DNA of 64,000 nt from Elmis aenea (lineage: Eukaryota; Arthropoda; Insecta; Coleoptera; Elmidae), in contig OX393580.1 of assembly GCA_947652605.1 (NCBI GenBank), positions 13,412,159-13,476,158 on the forward strand, read 5' to 3'. Below the pieces are notes generated by a model. That model saw only the letters and a list, made by a program, of their open reading frames with translations, had not been told where the DNA came from and did not search any database. A program made the translations under genes and the position numbers. Below are positions 34,601 to 49,600 of this stretch, piece by piece (within the stretch, counting starts at the first letter, position 1; the number at the start of each line of letters is the position of its first letter).

Positions 34601-37600
34601 GCTAAAAGTGGGGGGATTTCGTTGGTACAGATTTTCAGAATTACGGATTCTTAGGCAGTACTTTTACAACTAAAATTTAAGGAAGAATAAAAAAGAGATG
34701 AACAGGTAAATTTTGTTACATACTTTATTAATCAACAAAATTCAGGTAATTTTAGTTGTTTACATGCCTATTTGTTAAATCACAATTATTATATTATGAT
34801 ATTTTATGCATTAATATCTTTTGTTTTTCATAGTAGGATACAGTAGTCTAATCCAAAAATAAAACATTATTGCAGCTGTTGATATAAAGTGATGTAAACA
34901 AAAGTCGCATATTTCTTTAACAATGCTAAAACTCTGCCCACAAAAAATAATATGTATAAAATGTAGGTATTTATTTTTAAAATTATGACACCTGTGGATA
35001 CTATTTATCATCAGCTATCAGACCATAATAAACACATGTTTTTTTGGCAATCTACCTAAAGGCTGTATTACACTATACAATTTCTTGTACAATTTGCTGT
35101 CAAATTTTTTTATACTAGATTGTACAGCTGTTGCCAAGTTACAACACGTCTTAGGTCGTAAACTGACACTTCGCGTATGTCAATTTACGACATTGTAACT
35201 TGGCAACAGCTGTACAATCTAGTATAAATTTTTTTACAGCAAATTGTACAAGAAATTTTGTAGTGTAATACAGCTATAAAACTAATGATCCAACGAGTTG
35301 CACGTTGCATTGGACAGATGCCAAATATAAAGGTGATTTTACACTGTTTAAAACAAAGTCTGAACAACTACAATAACAGCACGTCACCACATAAATTGAA
35401 TAAAATGTTAATTATAATAAGAAATTTTGTCATTTTTCGTTTGTTGAACCAAAGATTTATTTTCTTTGGAATCTAACTACACAGTTGAGTGCGTAAATAT
35501 TTGTAGTACCTGTTAGTAAGACTTCTACAACGTGCCATACATCATTAAAATTAAAACTATTTTAGATGCCATGTTTCTATGTGAATCATAAACTTCGATC
35601 AATTACTCTGAACAAATTCCTTAGAATTAATATAAAACATCACGTAAAACACAAATTCCAACAAAAAAGACTGTGAGCATACGATTTAAATTAATAACAT
35701 ACTCTGGCACTTCATCACCTTCGCCTGGCTTAGCACCTTGAGCTAGCTTAATTTGTAAATCATCAGAATGTGCTAAGTATGATGAAGTAACACCGAATCG
35801 TCCGGAACCAACTTGTTTAACAGACGACCGTTTTTCAGGATCCATATATCGTTCTGGGTCTTCTCCTCCTTCACCAGTGTTACTTTTACCACCAACCTAA
35901 TTTATACACACTTAAATTATTCAATATAACAAAAAATGTATTAAATACCTTGTTCATAGCAATAGCAAGTGTTTGATGAGCTTCTAAGCTAATAGAGCCA
36001 AAACTCATAGCTCCTATAGCAAATCTCTTAACAATTTTTGATGCCGGCTCAATGACCGACAATGGAAGTGGTTGATCCAAAGTTCTAAGTTCCAAACGTC
36101 CACGTAACATGCAGTTTCGAACTGATTCCATTGTGGCTTCTCTAAATTTGTTGTATGCTGATTTATTATTTGTGATTGCCGATTCCTGTTAAATGATAGA
36201 TATTGTTATGGTTGCCTTTTCAAAAAGTTTAACTGTTGATAGAAGTACCTGTAAAGCTGCTACACTGGCAGGATCGTTTAAATGCTTCTCACCACCAGCA
36301 CGCCAGTAGTAATTACCAAAATCAGGAAGAATTAAGGTATCTGGTGCTAAATGATACGTATTATGATGACGATCAAAAGCTTCACACGCAAGAAAATCCA
36401 AAGTTACACCTCCAATTCGAGAAGGAGTGCCTTATAAAATAAAATAAATTTAAAAACTAAACTAAAACTTTAACAGAAAATTTGTGAGAAATGCAAACTT
36501 AAAAAATAATGGCAAACAACAAGATCCCCAAATGATAAGACCAAATTCAACAAAACAGTTATAGAACTTCCTACAAGATGACAAAAACAAGGCAATAATT
36601 ATTAAAAACTATCTGCAGAGCCTAACTGCGACCGTAGATACAGACTATCTATTGTGGAAAGGAACTAAAAAAAGAAAAAACAGAAAAAACAAGTCCCCCT
36701 AAGAAAGGATGATGGAAGCTGGGCAAGGAGTGACAAACAGAAGACGAAGCTATTTTCAGAACATTAAACAAAAATATTTCAGCCTTTTGAATCTGAAAAC
36801 TCAGCAGAGGAAGACACTAAAGTACCACAATATATGGGTGCCCCAGAACAATTGGAATTCCAAAAAAAAAACGTTCAAAGTAACTGCAGTAAGTTCAATG
36901 ATAAAAATGCTTAATCCAAAAAAATCCTCAGATTATGATCTAATAACAAGAAAAGTACTGAAAGAACACCCAGAAACAGGCATAAAATACTTTACACAGC
37001 TTTTCAACCACCAACGGTTAAGTGCTCATCCAAACATACTAGTGATGCAACTCCATAGAAGAATGACTGGTTACCGTAGGCTTAAGCGCTGCGCTCCATC
37101 CAAGTGACTTACCAACTAGATTATAACCTTAATTTTAGGATCAAATGAAACCCCAGTAGCTAATCATTTACGAGCAGTAAAGCAACTAAAATGAGCTCGC
37201 CAAAGGGCAACCTCCTACACGTCAATGTATCAGTTTCTTCATATAAATTACTGAATGTCTATTTGGGACAATTGTAATATTCTGGGAGTCAAATAAAAAA
37301 AAATCATTAAAAAAAATAATTTAATGTAACACTGACCTTTAAAACATTTATCTATTACATCCTCAGCCAGTCCAACAGCTTCAAATATTTGAGCACCTTT
37401 ATAGGACTGTAATGTAGATATTCCCATTTTAGCCATCACCTTATTTATACCTCTGTTAATAGCATCTGAGTAATTTTGGAATATTATTTCATCAGTTATA
37501 CTGTTATCTATGACTCCTTCGTCTCTCAAACTTGAAGCTAATTCTAAAGCCAAATACGGACAAATAGCATCAGCACCATAACCCATAAGTACACACATAT

Positions 37601-40600
37601 GGTGTACTTCACGAGCATCGCCAGTTTCTACTACAAGAGCAACCTTCATACGTGCACGTGTTTCTATCAAGTGTTGATGTACAGCACCTGAAGCAAATAA
37701 ATGTTAGGAACCTTAGACTTTTTATTGTTTTAATCAACCAATAAGCAATAAAAATACTAATGGTTAAAAATGTCAACTAATATGATTTTTAAATAAAAGT
37801 TCAATTTCATTAAAATCAGGGCATGAAACCGGTTTTTTAAACCGGTTTAAAAAACCGGTTAACCGTTATTTTTTGTCAGAAAAAGTGATTTTTAACCGAA
37901 ACCGAAACCGTTATTTTTAAAGGCAAAAAAAAACGGTAACCTTTAACCTAAATAATAAAAAACCGTTTTTTTTTAAGTCTTTTTTTTAATAAAAATTACG
38001 ATGAAAAATACAAAATCTGTAGTAAATGCGATTAGTTTACCAAAAGTCATTACTGAACTCTTGATTGTACATTTATTATAAAATTATAAATAAATAATAT
38101 CATTTCATACTTTGCATTTCTGATCTAAATAATTTTAAAAACCGGTTAATTTAACCCGTTTTTTCTAAACCGGTTTTTTACGAATAAAACCGGTTTTTCA
38201 ACAAAAACCGTTATAAAAATAAAGTTCTCGATTTCGGTTAACCGTTAACCAAAAATTTTTTCGGTTTCGAGCCCTGATTAAAATACAGTGAAAAGTAATG
38301 TTCATTACCTAGAGCTAATAAACTGCTTATTGGTACACGTTCGACACCAGCACAACGATCAGATAAAACCAAAATTTGATGAGATTTACTAGCCCTTTCA
38401 GCTTCTTCACAAATTTTCTGTATAGCAGTTTTAACACCAGTTGGACCCTCGGAAGCAGGAAATGTAGTGTCAATCACACGGGCAGACCAATCACGATGAG
38501 TTGTGTGTTTTAACACTTCCAAATCAGCAATAGACAATATTGGCTGCTTTAGCCATAGTCTATGAACCTGATAAAATAATTTCACAGTTAAATAAAAAAC
38601 CATTTTATTGAAGTTTGTGTCTTTTAAACAGGAATTTGTTACCTCCAAAATTATGGGAGATCACAAGAGATGAATTTTAAATTAAAAAAGTGACTGAATG
38701 TTTACTTAATTTTTTTACATACTTGTTCTGCACTTGGCTGCAAAATGTTGGCTTCAGGACCAATTGGACACTGCAAACACATGACATTTTTTTCTCTAAA
38801 AGGATCGATTGGAGGGTTGGTGACTTGAGCAAACAGTTGCTTAAAGTAATTGTATGTTGGTGGTGCAAATGATGATAAGCATGCCAAAGGTTCATCATTT
38901 CCCATGCTACCCATAGCTTCTCTTCTACAACACAATATATATTTTACTCAAATATATAGGGTGTTTCATAATTGAATGCTGATCCTTAGGGGTATTATTC
39001 CTTGGATGACTTTAAAAAAAAAGTTCATATCAATGTAGGTCCGCAACCGCCGTATTTTTGAGATTATGAATGATGTCATCTATCAACCGGTTGGGTTTTG
39101 GTGCAATGTAAGACACACGGCTTTTAATAAACAAAAAACATCTATTAAGAAGACGTTTTAGGGAAAAATTTTATATAAAAGGCTCCCTTAATTTTTGATA
39201 AAGTTTTTCGCATTATTTATGAATCACCCTGTATATATAATTAACAAGCAACTGACTTAGTGTTAATCATTGGCACAAGCAACATGTGAATAGCTTCCGC
39301 CGAATATCCATATAATGGTAATCTTTTATCTGCAAAGCCACTCGGTTGGTATTTTGGTTTTTCTGGATGGCCTTTTTTCAAATGAGCTTCACGAAGTTCC
39401 TCCATAGTAATCTTAATCAGGAACATTTGTTAAAATTAAGAACAGTAACATAATAAACAATGCAAGTTAGCACACCAAACAAGAGAGTGTGATAGTTACC
39501 ACAACTATATACCGGACAGATGAGGTGGAAATCAACACAACTACTAATGAATATTCTAAAGATATGTTAACTATAAAAATAAAAGGCTCGCATTAACTTC
39601 TCTTATCGATCGATTTCACAAAAGCGCATGTATCTATATTTGTGCTGATTGCTAAACGAATTTTAATTAGACATAAGATAACAAATTTGTATTTACAAAG
39701 ATTCAACAACTACCAACAAAACAAAACTTGATAATTTAAATCTACACACAATTTCTATTTATCAATACCGACTTCTACAAAATATCTACAAGAGCTCTAC
39801 AACAGAGATAGAAAACCAAAGTAACAAGCGGTGAGATCAACAAACATGGAAATTTTAAAATAAATCGTACTAATATTGCTTTTGAGAAAAAGTTATAAGT
39901 CTCTAAAATGTTTGTAATAAAATGTCAGCTGATTGTAAAAGGTACTTTTTATGTCCCCGCTAGGTCTATTTTCTGTTATTTGATAAATACTCGATTCAAG
40001 AAAAAAACCATTCTGAATTTAATTTTAAAAAAGTTTTTGACGATTTTTTAAAACATTCGACTATTGGGTTTAATATAATTTTTGTAAATTCACGTATTAG
40101 TACCTTTGAGTTTTATATAATGACTCAAAGCTCTTGATAAAGTGTGCATGTAACAGTAGTCTAGTAATCGAAAGTTAAAATTGAGTTTCAAAACAATTGA
40201 GTAAAATCTTAACCTCATCCAAACGCTTTTATAGAACGTTGGCTAAACGCTTTCAAAAATAAAAGGGTTTTCCATTTCTACTCTACTACAAATATGGGAA
40301 AGCAAACAAAAAAAAAGGAACCTAATAATTTACGGTCACATCAACTCACCATCTGTAGACGCCAAAACATGCAAAATAGATAAAAACTAGATTAATAATG
40401 TAATATTTTGTTAATATAAAAATAATATAGTAAATGCTATGAAGCAATTACACAATTCATATTTAATATTCACAATAGACTTATCATTGCCAAAATTTTT
40501 AGTATTATTGTAATATTATTTATTGATGTGTTACCAATGAAACAGTTTATTAATTATTCAAAAATATTATTTAACAAATAACACAAAGCACTTACGATTT

Positions 40601-43600
40601 CCTTCAGCCATGTTGAATGTGGGCGGCATTGGGCGAAGTGTTTCTTCACTTCTACATCTTGAATCATACATTTCTGTTCAGTATCCACAAGTAACATTCG
40701 ACCAGGTTTCAGTCGACTTTTTAGAATAACTTGGGAAGGGTCTATATCGTAAACACCAACCTATTATTACAAAAAATAATGTAAATCCTCCAGCACTAAA
40801 ATGTAGGAGCAATATTAGGTGTAAGTTTGTTTATTTACCTCACTAGCCATGACTACCATATTGTCTTTAGTCACATAAAATCGAGAAGGACGCAGTCCAT
40901 GTCTGTCTAAAATCGCACCAATAAATCGTCCATCAGTAAAAGATATCAATGCAGGTCCATCCCATGGTTCCATACTGCATGCAGCCCACTGGTAATAGTC
41001 ACGTTTTTCTTGAGGCATTGTTAAATCATTTTGCCAAGCTTCAGGAACCATGGTCATTACAGCCTGAACGTCAAACAAAATAAAACCGATTCATATTATG
41101 TAAAATACCGTTTATCATACATAGAAACCGTCATTCATCTGGCATGTCACTTAACGGCATATTTATACCACCATCTGGTATCTTTCAGCATTTTCCAAAG
41201 TTTCTAGACTCTACCAGTTGGTGGTGCTGCTCGCACAAATCAGCTGAATCAATTACTATCAATTTCTGTACTGTCAGCAGCTATTCATTTTTATTTTTTA
41301 TTATTATATAGATGGAGTTCATTAAATAATTTACGGAATACATTATAACATCCAAATTCCCTTGTGTGCCGAATAAAAGATGGTTCAATGTATTATAAAA
41401 AGTGATAATTTACCTCTGGCAAAGATCTATTTCCAGCATGTACCAGAAATTCTAAAACACAATCTACCGATCCACTGTCAGATAAATCGGGCTCCACTAC
41501 AGGATACAATTTGTGCAAATTATCCTTAAGCTCGTCATTTTTCATGACACCTTCACGTGCTTTCATATAATTTACATTGCCCCTTAGTGTATTGATCTCG
41601 CCATTGTGGGCAACCATCCTACAAATCGCAGAAATAATAAAATATTATCACAATAAAAATACCCATTAGCAGCCACAAACTTTAAGCGTTTGTTTACCTT
41701 CAATAACTAAGAAATATAAATAACTGAAAAAAATTATTTAAGGTACACATAATACTTTTAATCTAAAAAATGCATCGAAATTTGAATAGCGGAGCAAAAT
41801 TGCAGCAAAAATGATGGAAGTAATATAAAATCACTGTTTTGGCAAAACTTGTCTGGTGTGACACACATTTTAAAATTTCAGCAACTGTTACATACAGTGC
41901 TGTGCAAAAATATGGAAACAGACAAATATCTAGATTACGGGTCCGCAAACTTTTTAAGAGGAGGGCCACACAGGAGTGTTGAAAGTGATAAGCAGGCCGA
42001 ATGAAAAAAAAAAAAGATTACATGGATTAACTATACAACAAGAATAATAACTAAAGTATACATAACTAATCTATTTACGTTAAAACACTTAGCAGAGAAG
42101 AATCTGGCTAAAGGAAGAGAACTCCACGTTACATTTATAGATCTAAAGAAAGCATTCGACTCCGTTCCCCTCCAAAAACTATGGCTTACCTTGGAACAAG
42201 CTGGCATAAATAAAATATATTTAAACGCAGTTAAAACGCTATACAGAGAAAACCAAGCCGTCGCAAAAGCCGGAAACCAAGTCTCTCAACCATTCTCGCC
42301 TTCGAAAGGCGTAAAACAAGGCTGCTGCCTCTCACCTACACTTTTTAAAATTTACCTATGTGCGGCCTTAAAACATTGGACCAGAAAATGCAGTCTGATG
42401 GGAGCACTGTTGGGCAAGAGCCCGATATACACGATCCTCTTTGCAGATGATCAAATAGTTATTGCAGAAGATCAGCAAGATATGACGTACATGCTAAATA
42501 AACTTATAGAGGAATACAAGAAGTGGGGACTGGAGGTAAATACAGAGAAAACACAGTATATGGTCATAGGTGGAAGAGGACATGACATACAGTTAGACAA
42601 CGGAACGATAAAAAACGTTAGTCAGTACGAATATCTGGGAGTAATGCCTAATTTACATTGGTATAGTAGCTTATGCAAGTAACTAAAGCAAGTAGCTAAA
42701 GCAAGTTACTAAATCAAGTAGCTAAATTATGCGTCTACACACAATTTAGTGAAGTTGTTTAGTAAACTGACAGAAATGGTTCCACAAACACTCTCTTTCC
42801 TTATAGGCTTCCACAAATTTAATTGTGGTATCTTCACCCCAACGTACTAGTGCCATATTTTTTCTTTTTACACTTTTTACACACGTTAAGCGCACTTGAC
42901 AGTGACGTTTAAAAAGGAAGCGCAGGTCAGGTCACTTGCGCAAGTAAATAGAAATTACTAATCAATAAATTGTTTACTTGCGCAAGTACTAAACAAAAGT
43001 GTCTACACGTTGCAAGTAGCTAAATTTAGCTACTTGATTTAGTTACTTGCATTAGCTACTATACCAATGTAAATTCGGCATAACAATATGCGAAGATGGA
43101 AGAGACGACAAGGACATAATGAAGAAAATAGGCAGAGGAAAGAATATGATAAAAACATTACATCCAATCTTGTGGAATAAAAACCTAACTAGAAAAACAA
43201 AAATAAATATATTTAAAACGATAATAGAACCAGTATTGACATATGGGGCAGAGATATGGGTAAGGGACAAATCAATGAATCAAAGACTACTCTCGGCCGA
43301 GATGGCATATTGGAGAAGATGCTGCGGCCTATCCTTGTACGATCACGTTAGAAATGAGGACATCAGAGATAAAATGAAAATAAAAGGCAATATTATAGAT
43401 CATATAAATGAAAAACAGTTAAGATGGTACGGACATCTGCGCAGAATGAAGGAAGAAAGAATACCAATAAAAGTATGGAACTGGACTCCAGCACAAAGAA
43501 ATAAACGAGGGAGACCACGGAAGATGTGGAAAAACAACATAGATGAGGAAATGAAAAAGAGAGGTTTACGAGAAGATGACTGGAACGATAAGGATAAATG

Positions 43601-46600
43601 GCGATTAGGATGCGAGAAGCGGCAATAGCTGCAAATACTCGCTATATATATATATATACATAACTAAACCAATAGTTTTTTTTTTTAAATAAACTCAATA
43701 TACTCAACAAAACAATTTTGTTTTTACTAAATTAAATACGTATTCTCAAAATTAGGATTAACTACTACCAGCCATCAAGAATGTATTGAAATAGTGCTAA
43801 TGAGAACTATGTAATTGTTTTTTTGATGTCTGAATAATTGCTCTATCGATATTTGGTGTCAAAATAAAAACACCTATTTTTTTAAAATTGTTCAAATGAT
43901 CATCGGTCTTGAGTAAATTTTTGATTTAATTTGTTTCATTCTCGAAAATGTTGTTTACAGATATAAGTACTGCCTAAAAAAGAAATCATTTTTCTTGTGA
44001 AACTTTTGATATTGCTGTATTTATTTTCTGGCAACAAAGAATAAAACTTAATCAAGTTTTCACTTTTGAATGATTTTTCCGTTTAATTTGATTACAAAAT
44101 TCGAATTGCACACTCACATCAACGTCGAATGGATTTTGAAATATGCTAAATAGTTTTTCATATCCGTAAAAGTCCTGGAAACATCAGCTTTTTTTGCTCA
44201 TTTTGTGACAACGTAATTTTCTCACACAGTTTTTAGCAGGAAATTTTAATTTCGTCGACATATGTTTCCACAAATAATCACAAAAAGGAAAAAGTGAAAA
44301 AATATTTTGTTGCAAATTTTTCTTAAAAGGTTTTAATTTGTTTGAAATTACTTCAGATCAAAAAAAATGCATGTACGAGTTTTTCATTTCCTTGTAGATT
44401 TAGATTGAGACAATTGAGATGTTCAGAGTTATCAGTTAGAAATGCCAGATCCCAAAACCAACCGAATTCCGAAAGTTTTGAAACGGGCTTCAATTTTTCT
44501 GTCATAAATATATCTATTTCATTTCGAAGCTCGTTTAAGCTCTTTACCGCGATTTAATGACCGCACTTCGCAGTGGTACAACAAATCACTGTACTCAGAT
44601 TCAACATCTTCCAGAAAGCTTTTAAAATGACGATGTTTTAATCGAGCTTTTCTTAAAAAACGGCCGCGGGTCGGATAAAAACTCTTTGCGAGCCGAATTT
44701 GGCCCTGGGGCCATAATTTGGAGACCCCTGATCTAGATCAATAATAAATAAATAACAATGAAATTTTAGTATCTGACCGTTAGCGTATGTTTCTGATACG
44801 ATGAAAATATTGAGGTTCCGGTTTAACTCGAAACGAACTCAAACTTTTAATTTTGAAAAGCAACCTGTATATTTCTATATTTTTGGATTTCTCTTTAAAT
44901 TAACTTAAAAAATGTGAAAGGTATGTGGGTCTTATCTAAAGTCAACCGTTTTCGTGAAATTTACATTTTTATGAAAATTTTGCGCGATACAACACTTTTA
45001 AACATTTTCACTATTTAAAAACTTTCAAAAAGTAGTAGAAATTCGTTTGAAATTTAGATTGACAATAAATTAACACTTTGCACTAGCTAAAAACTTGTGA
45101 AACTTTTTAAGAGATAAATCGTTCTTTTTAAACACAATACCCTATATTTTTTTACAATGTCTTATAGATCATTTAATTGTCCTTCAAGACCATTAAGCTT
45201 GTTTTATACCTAAAATTGATATTTTTCGTGATGTGTCAATTTTATTGTTAACCCCTTACTGCATGACTTTTTAAATTTTCAAATAAAAAATTATGAATGT
45301 GTACAATATATTAAAGAATTCTAAAAAATGTTAAAAAAATTTAATTTTTATTTTAAGACGAAATTTTTTAACTTCTGGTTTTTGTCTAATATCTAACACC
45401 ATGCATATACAGGGTGAGGCATCACTTATGACACCCCCACTTCTTTTGTTATTGGAAAGAATTATCGTATGTAATACCACGAGTGGTATTCGAATGAATA
45501 TTCTGCGAATTAAAAAAAACTCGAGGAATTGGTTCCAAACGTATTTATTGCTTTTTAAAGTATTTTGGGGCACATTTGTATATATATTTTTTTCAATATC
45601 TCGTATATTAAACGAAGAAAAACGACCGCTTGTAGTCATTTTGACAAATTTAATTGACATGTTTATGTGTAACTAAGCGTAACTAAGGAGGCCTACTGTG
45701 AAAAATAGACCTAGTCACGGTGTTTTCGCTGAGACACCTAAACTTGCGGTGTCTTCAGCGAGAGTCGTGTCTTATTGGCTGAATAGTATGTTTTGATTGG
45801 TTACTTATGTTATGAGTGGAATATTCAAAAAAAGTTTCAAATAAAAGTTGTTTGATGCAGTATTTCCCAAAATATCGTCATGTCAAATTTCGTTTTCTTT
45901 TGTTTTTTTAGGAGTTACGGCACCATATTTGTTTTTTTTTTAAATGGCACCATACATATTTTTTTATACGGTTTTAAAGACATTTTCTTTCTCTTTTCAA
46001 GGCACTAAAACTTTTATATTCTTACATAACAATTTTTTTAAGAAAATCGCAAAAAAAATGTTTTAAAAGCGTACTGTATTAATAATTTTATATTAGTAGG
46101 TTTTGAAAGTGATACAAAATGGTAAAAGATTTAAAAAAAAGTTAATTAGGTTACAACGGTAAACAATAAAGCCATAATACATTTTTTACCATTTTGTACA
46201 ATTTTCAAAGCCTACTAATGTAATATAATTAATACCGTACGCTTTAGTGCATTGAAAAGAGAAAGAAAATGTCTTTAAAACCATATAAATATGTATGGTG
46301 CCATTTAAAAAAAACAAATATGGTGCCGTAACTCCTAAAAAAACAAAAGAAAACGAAATTTGACATGACGATATTTTGGGAAATACTGTATCAAACAACT
46401 TTTATTTAAAACTTTTTTTGATAATTCTTTCCAATAACAAAATAAGTGGGGGTGTCATAAGTGATGCCTCACCCTGTATACTACATACATAATTTTTATT
46501 CATAAAAATTAATTGATTTGGCACAAAGGATTTAGACAGTATAGTAAAAAAAAATTACACGTCGAATTTATAATGTAAATAAATAAAATGCAATAACATA

Positions 46601-49600
46601 AACTTACCCAATTTGCATAAATGGCGGTAGTAGGCGAGAGATGTAAAGCTCTTTGACGTTTTTAAATGTATATTTTCTGTAGTTCAACATAGATGGCGCA
46701 ATTTTTCAAATATTACGTGTGAAACTGTATATTATTAGTATACTACACTGTAGATGGCGCTACTATATGAGAACTATGACTAATATCGATGGTACGTATC
46801 ATATCTGATACAATATGCGGTAAGGGGTTAATTATTAGGGCAACAAAATATTTTCAAGTAGGCTTTGAAGGTAGACACATAGTGGTAATTTTTAAACAAG
46901 TAAAAGAAAAAAGAAGAAATTTAAAGTTTTATCTTTTTCCTACGACTTTTTGAAATTCTTTTAAAATGAAGATGTAATTTTACCATTCTTAAGTTTCAAT
47001 CGAGGTTTCTTAAAATAATGTAACATGCATACCAGAAATATTAAATTCCTTGGTGAAAACAAAAAGTTACTAATTTATAACATGTTTATATGTTACTTGG
47101 CAGGATAAAGAATAATTACATTTTTTTTAATTGGCACACAGAGCAAATTTCAAAACATAATTTAAAGCAGTGTTTCTCAAACTTTTTATTCTAAAGACCC
47201 CTTCCAAAATTAAAAGCTTACAGAGAATGGTTTTGTAAACAATATTTTTGTTGTATTGTTATATTTGGATGATTTCTGAACATTATAAAAAGGCTCGGGG
47301 TACCCCTTCGGAAGAATTCAGGGACCCCCAAGAGTTCGCCGTCCACACTTTGAGAAACACTGATTTAAAACAATAATTATAAAAAAACTAAATTTAAATC
47401 AAACATAAGAATTCTAAATACCGAAATGGATGAGCCCTCTCCCAACTAGGAAATGTGTTTGTTGAAAATCGAGTATGGACAAGGGCCAAATAAGTATCGT
47501 ATAAAGGATTAGACAAATCGGCAAAATATGTCCACAACTGTTCAGCTGTAAACTGGCCCTTGTATACAACAACACGCCTGCTGAGGGAACAGATATAAAA
47601 GCGATGTCTTGGTGATGGAATGGTGTGACTGGCTCTTTTACGCAAAACAAATATGTTTCGATCCAAATCATGTTCTGTTCCAGGGCTGTTTGGAGCCACA
47701 AATACCTAAAATAATAATTTTCAATAATAATTATTTTTTTTAACCTCTTCAGGGACGAATTAATAAAAGCTGCAAAAAAGGACTTTTAATTTTTAAAAAC
47801 GTAATTTTTATTGAAAATACATTCAAAACAATGAATTAAAACAGAAATTTTAAAAAACAAAAGCGAAAAATAATGCACGCATGACGTATTTGTGGCCATT
47901 GGGCGGTAAGGGCACGCTATAAATTAAATGACTTCATACATTCAGGACAAGTTCATTGCATTTCTGGCATATATAACAAATTAGACAAAAATAACGCTTT
48001 GTACCCATATCCTCCATTCTTTTAAAATACTGGTTGCACATACAATATAGAAGATAATCAATATGTAGCACATAACAATATGCGAGGTTTAGAAAAAAAT
48101 TACTACCACTGTTGATAAGCGTACACAGATGTGTACGTTTTACTAATGTCTTGTCAATGAGCATGAATATTGTAAATAATCTCTAAAATTTACATGGTTT
48201 ATGTTAATTAAATATATTTTACATATCTTTCAACTTTTTTAAACTGAAATTATAGAGATCTTCGGTTAATAATAAAATAAATTTATTAGTATAGAAAAAC
48301 GGTCAACAAATTTCAGTACCATGCTATTTATTGTGCCCAGTAATATGACATTTCATGTTTGTTTGTCCATATTTCTTTTTTTTTGTTAGCGAATATTGTA
48401 GTGACTACCTACTTGTAGTAATTTTCATTAAATTTGTTTTTACCGCGGCTGACTTATAAAAAAACTAAACGTACACATATGTGCCAGTATCCCTGAAGAG
48501 GTTAAATGAGCTGACCTAGATTTGTTTAAACTGATAACAAACTATTAAGTATAATTTTTCATTGCCAAGTCTCAAAGTCTCAACCCTCTGAAGTTGTGTA
48601 ATGAGTAACTTAAAATAACCAGGGGTGGGCTGCCAAATTTTGAACAACCGGCTCGCTATTATTTCGAAGAAAGAAAAAAAAAAAAACCGTAAATGAGTAC
48701 ATTGTCTTCATTTATTTTTGTACAGTATAAAATATATAATATAAATATATATAACAAAACAAAACATTTATTGCACAAAATAACAAAACAAAACATTTAT
48801 TGCACAAAATAACTAAACAAAACATTTATTGCACAAAAAAACTGATAAGTAAATATAATCTGTAGAAAACGAACAAATTATAAAAAAAATAAAGTTGCAA
48901 CAAGTAACGAAGGAAATAATAAAGCGGGCGATACCATGTGCAGTGTGCCGAAGCTTCATAACTTGTGACTCACTCACAAGCAAGATGATGTGTGTAGTGC
49001 GTTGCGCACATGATATGTTTGCGAGTGTGTGGCACATCGGTGCGATGTGCATATTTTGCATAAACATACTATTAAAATGGCTTATTTTTTGGTTTTAGGG
49101 GTAATTTAACAAGCGGCTCGCCGAGTTTCAAAAATTTTAACAACCGGCTCGCGCGAGCCAGACCGAGCCGGCTCCAGCCCACCCCCGAAAATAACTAATT
49201 ACTGTTCTACTGTGTACAGTACTAAAAAGATTTTACGAGCAAGTTAATCAAATGAATGCCATATATTAAATTAAATTCTAAAAGCTCAAATATTTGAATT
49301 TAATTTATTAAATATTGTACCACTAAAATTGTACAACAAATAAAATAATTAATAGCAGATATCTGAAACTTGTGGTAACCGTAATCAAATCAAAATCAAC
49401 ATACCTGTCTCATAAATGGTTCAGAATCTTTTGCTAGCTTTCCAATATCTGAATTGTCAGTAGGTAACGTACGCCATGCAAGTACGGACATGTTAAGTTC
49501 GCCGGCCAACGCTTTAAACTTATTCTCCGACTGTTGATGATGCCTCTTATCCAAATAAAAAATACCTGTAGCATATTGCCCAAAAGGTGGCAGTTGTACA

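Larger units (their letters stand above)
42070..43654 (+). mobile_element. 5'-truncated LINE with 13-bp TSD
   Basis: Bounded by TATACATAACTAA on both sides (42057-42069, 43655-43667). It ends in a TA-rich tail. It encodes the middle and end of a reverse transcriptase and is split by the MITE 42645-43080. Confidence 0.9.
41936..44730 (-). mobile_element. hAT element with 8-bp TSD, hosting a LINE
   Basis: The left end TACGGGTCCGCAAACTTT and right end GGAGACCCCTG match hAT termini of the CAGGGGTC type. An 8-bp duplication ATCTAGAT flanks it (41928-41935, 44731-44738). Its right part holds a transposase relic on the - strand. A LINE with its own duplication sits inside. Confidence 0.88.

Noticed and set aside
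37817..38276. CRISPR-like or satellite array from repeated AACCGGTT motifs
   Set aside because: Spacing is irregular and the whole lies within hAT ends with an 8-bp duplication.
44342..44557. + strand ORF of 71 codons
   Set aside because: It is the antisense of the hAT transposase relic.
47281..47362. Coding potential around GGGACCCCCAAGAGTTCG
   Set aside because: It is the right part of the hAT MITE 47168-47362.
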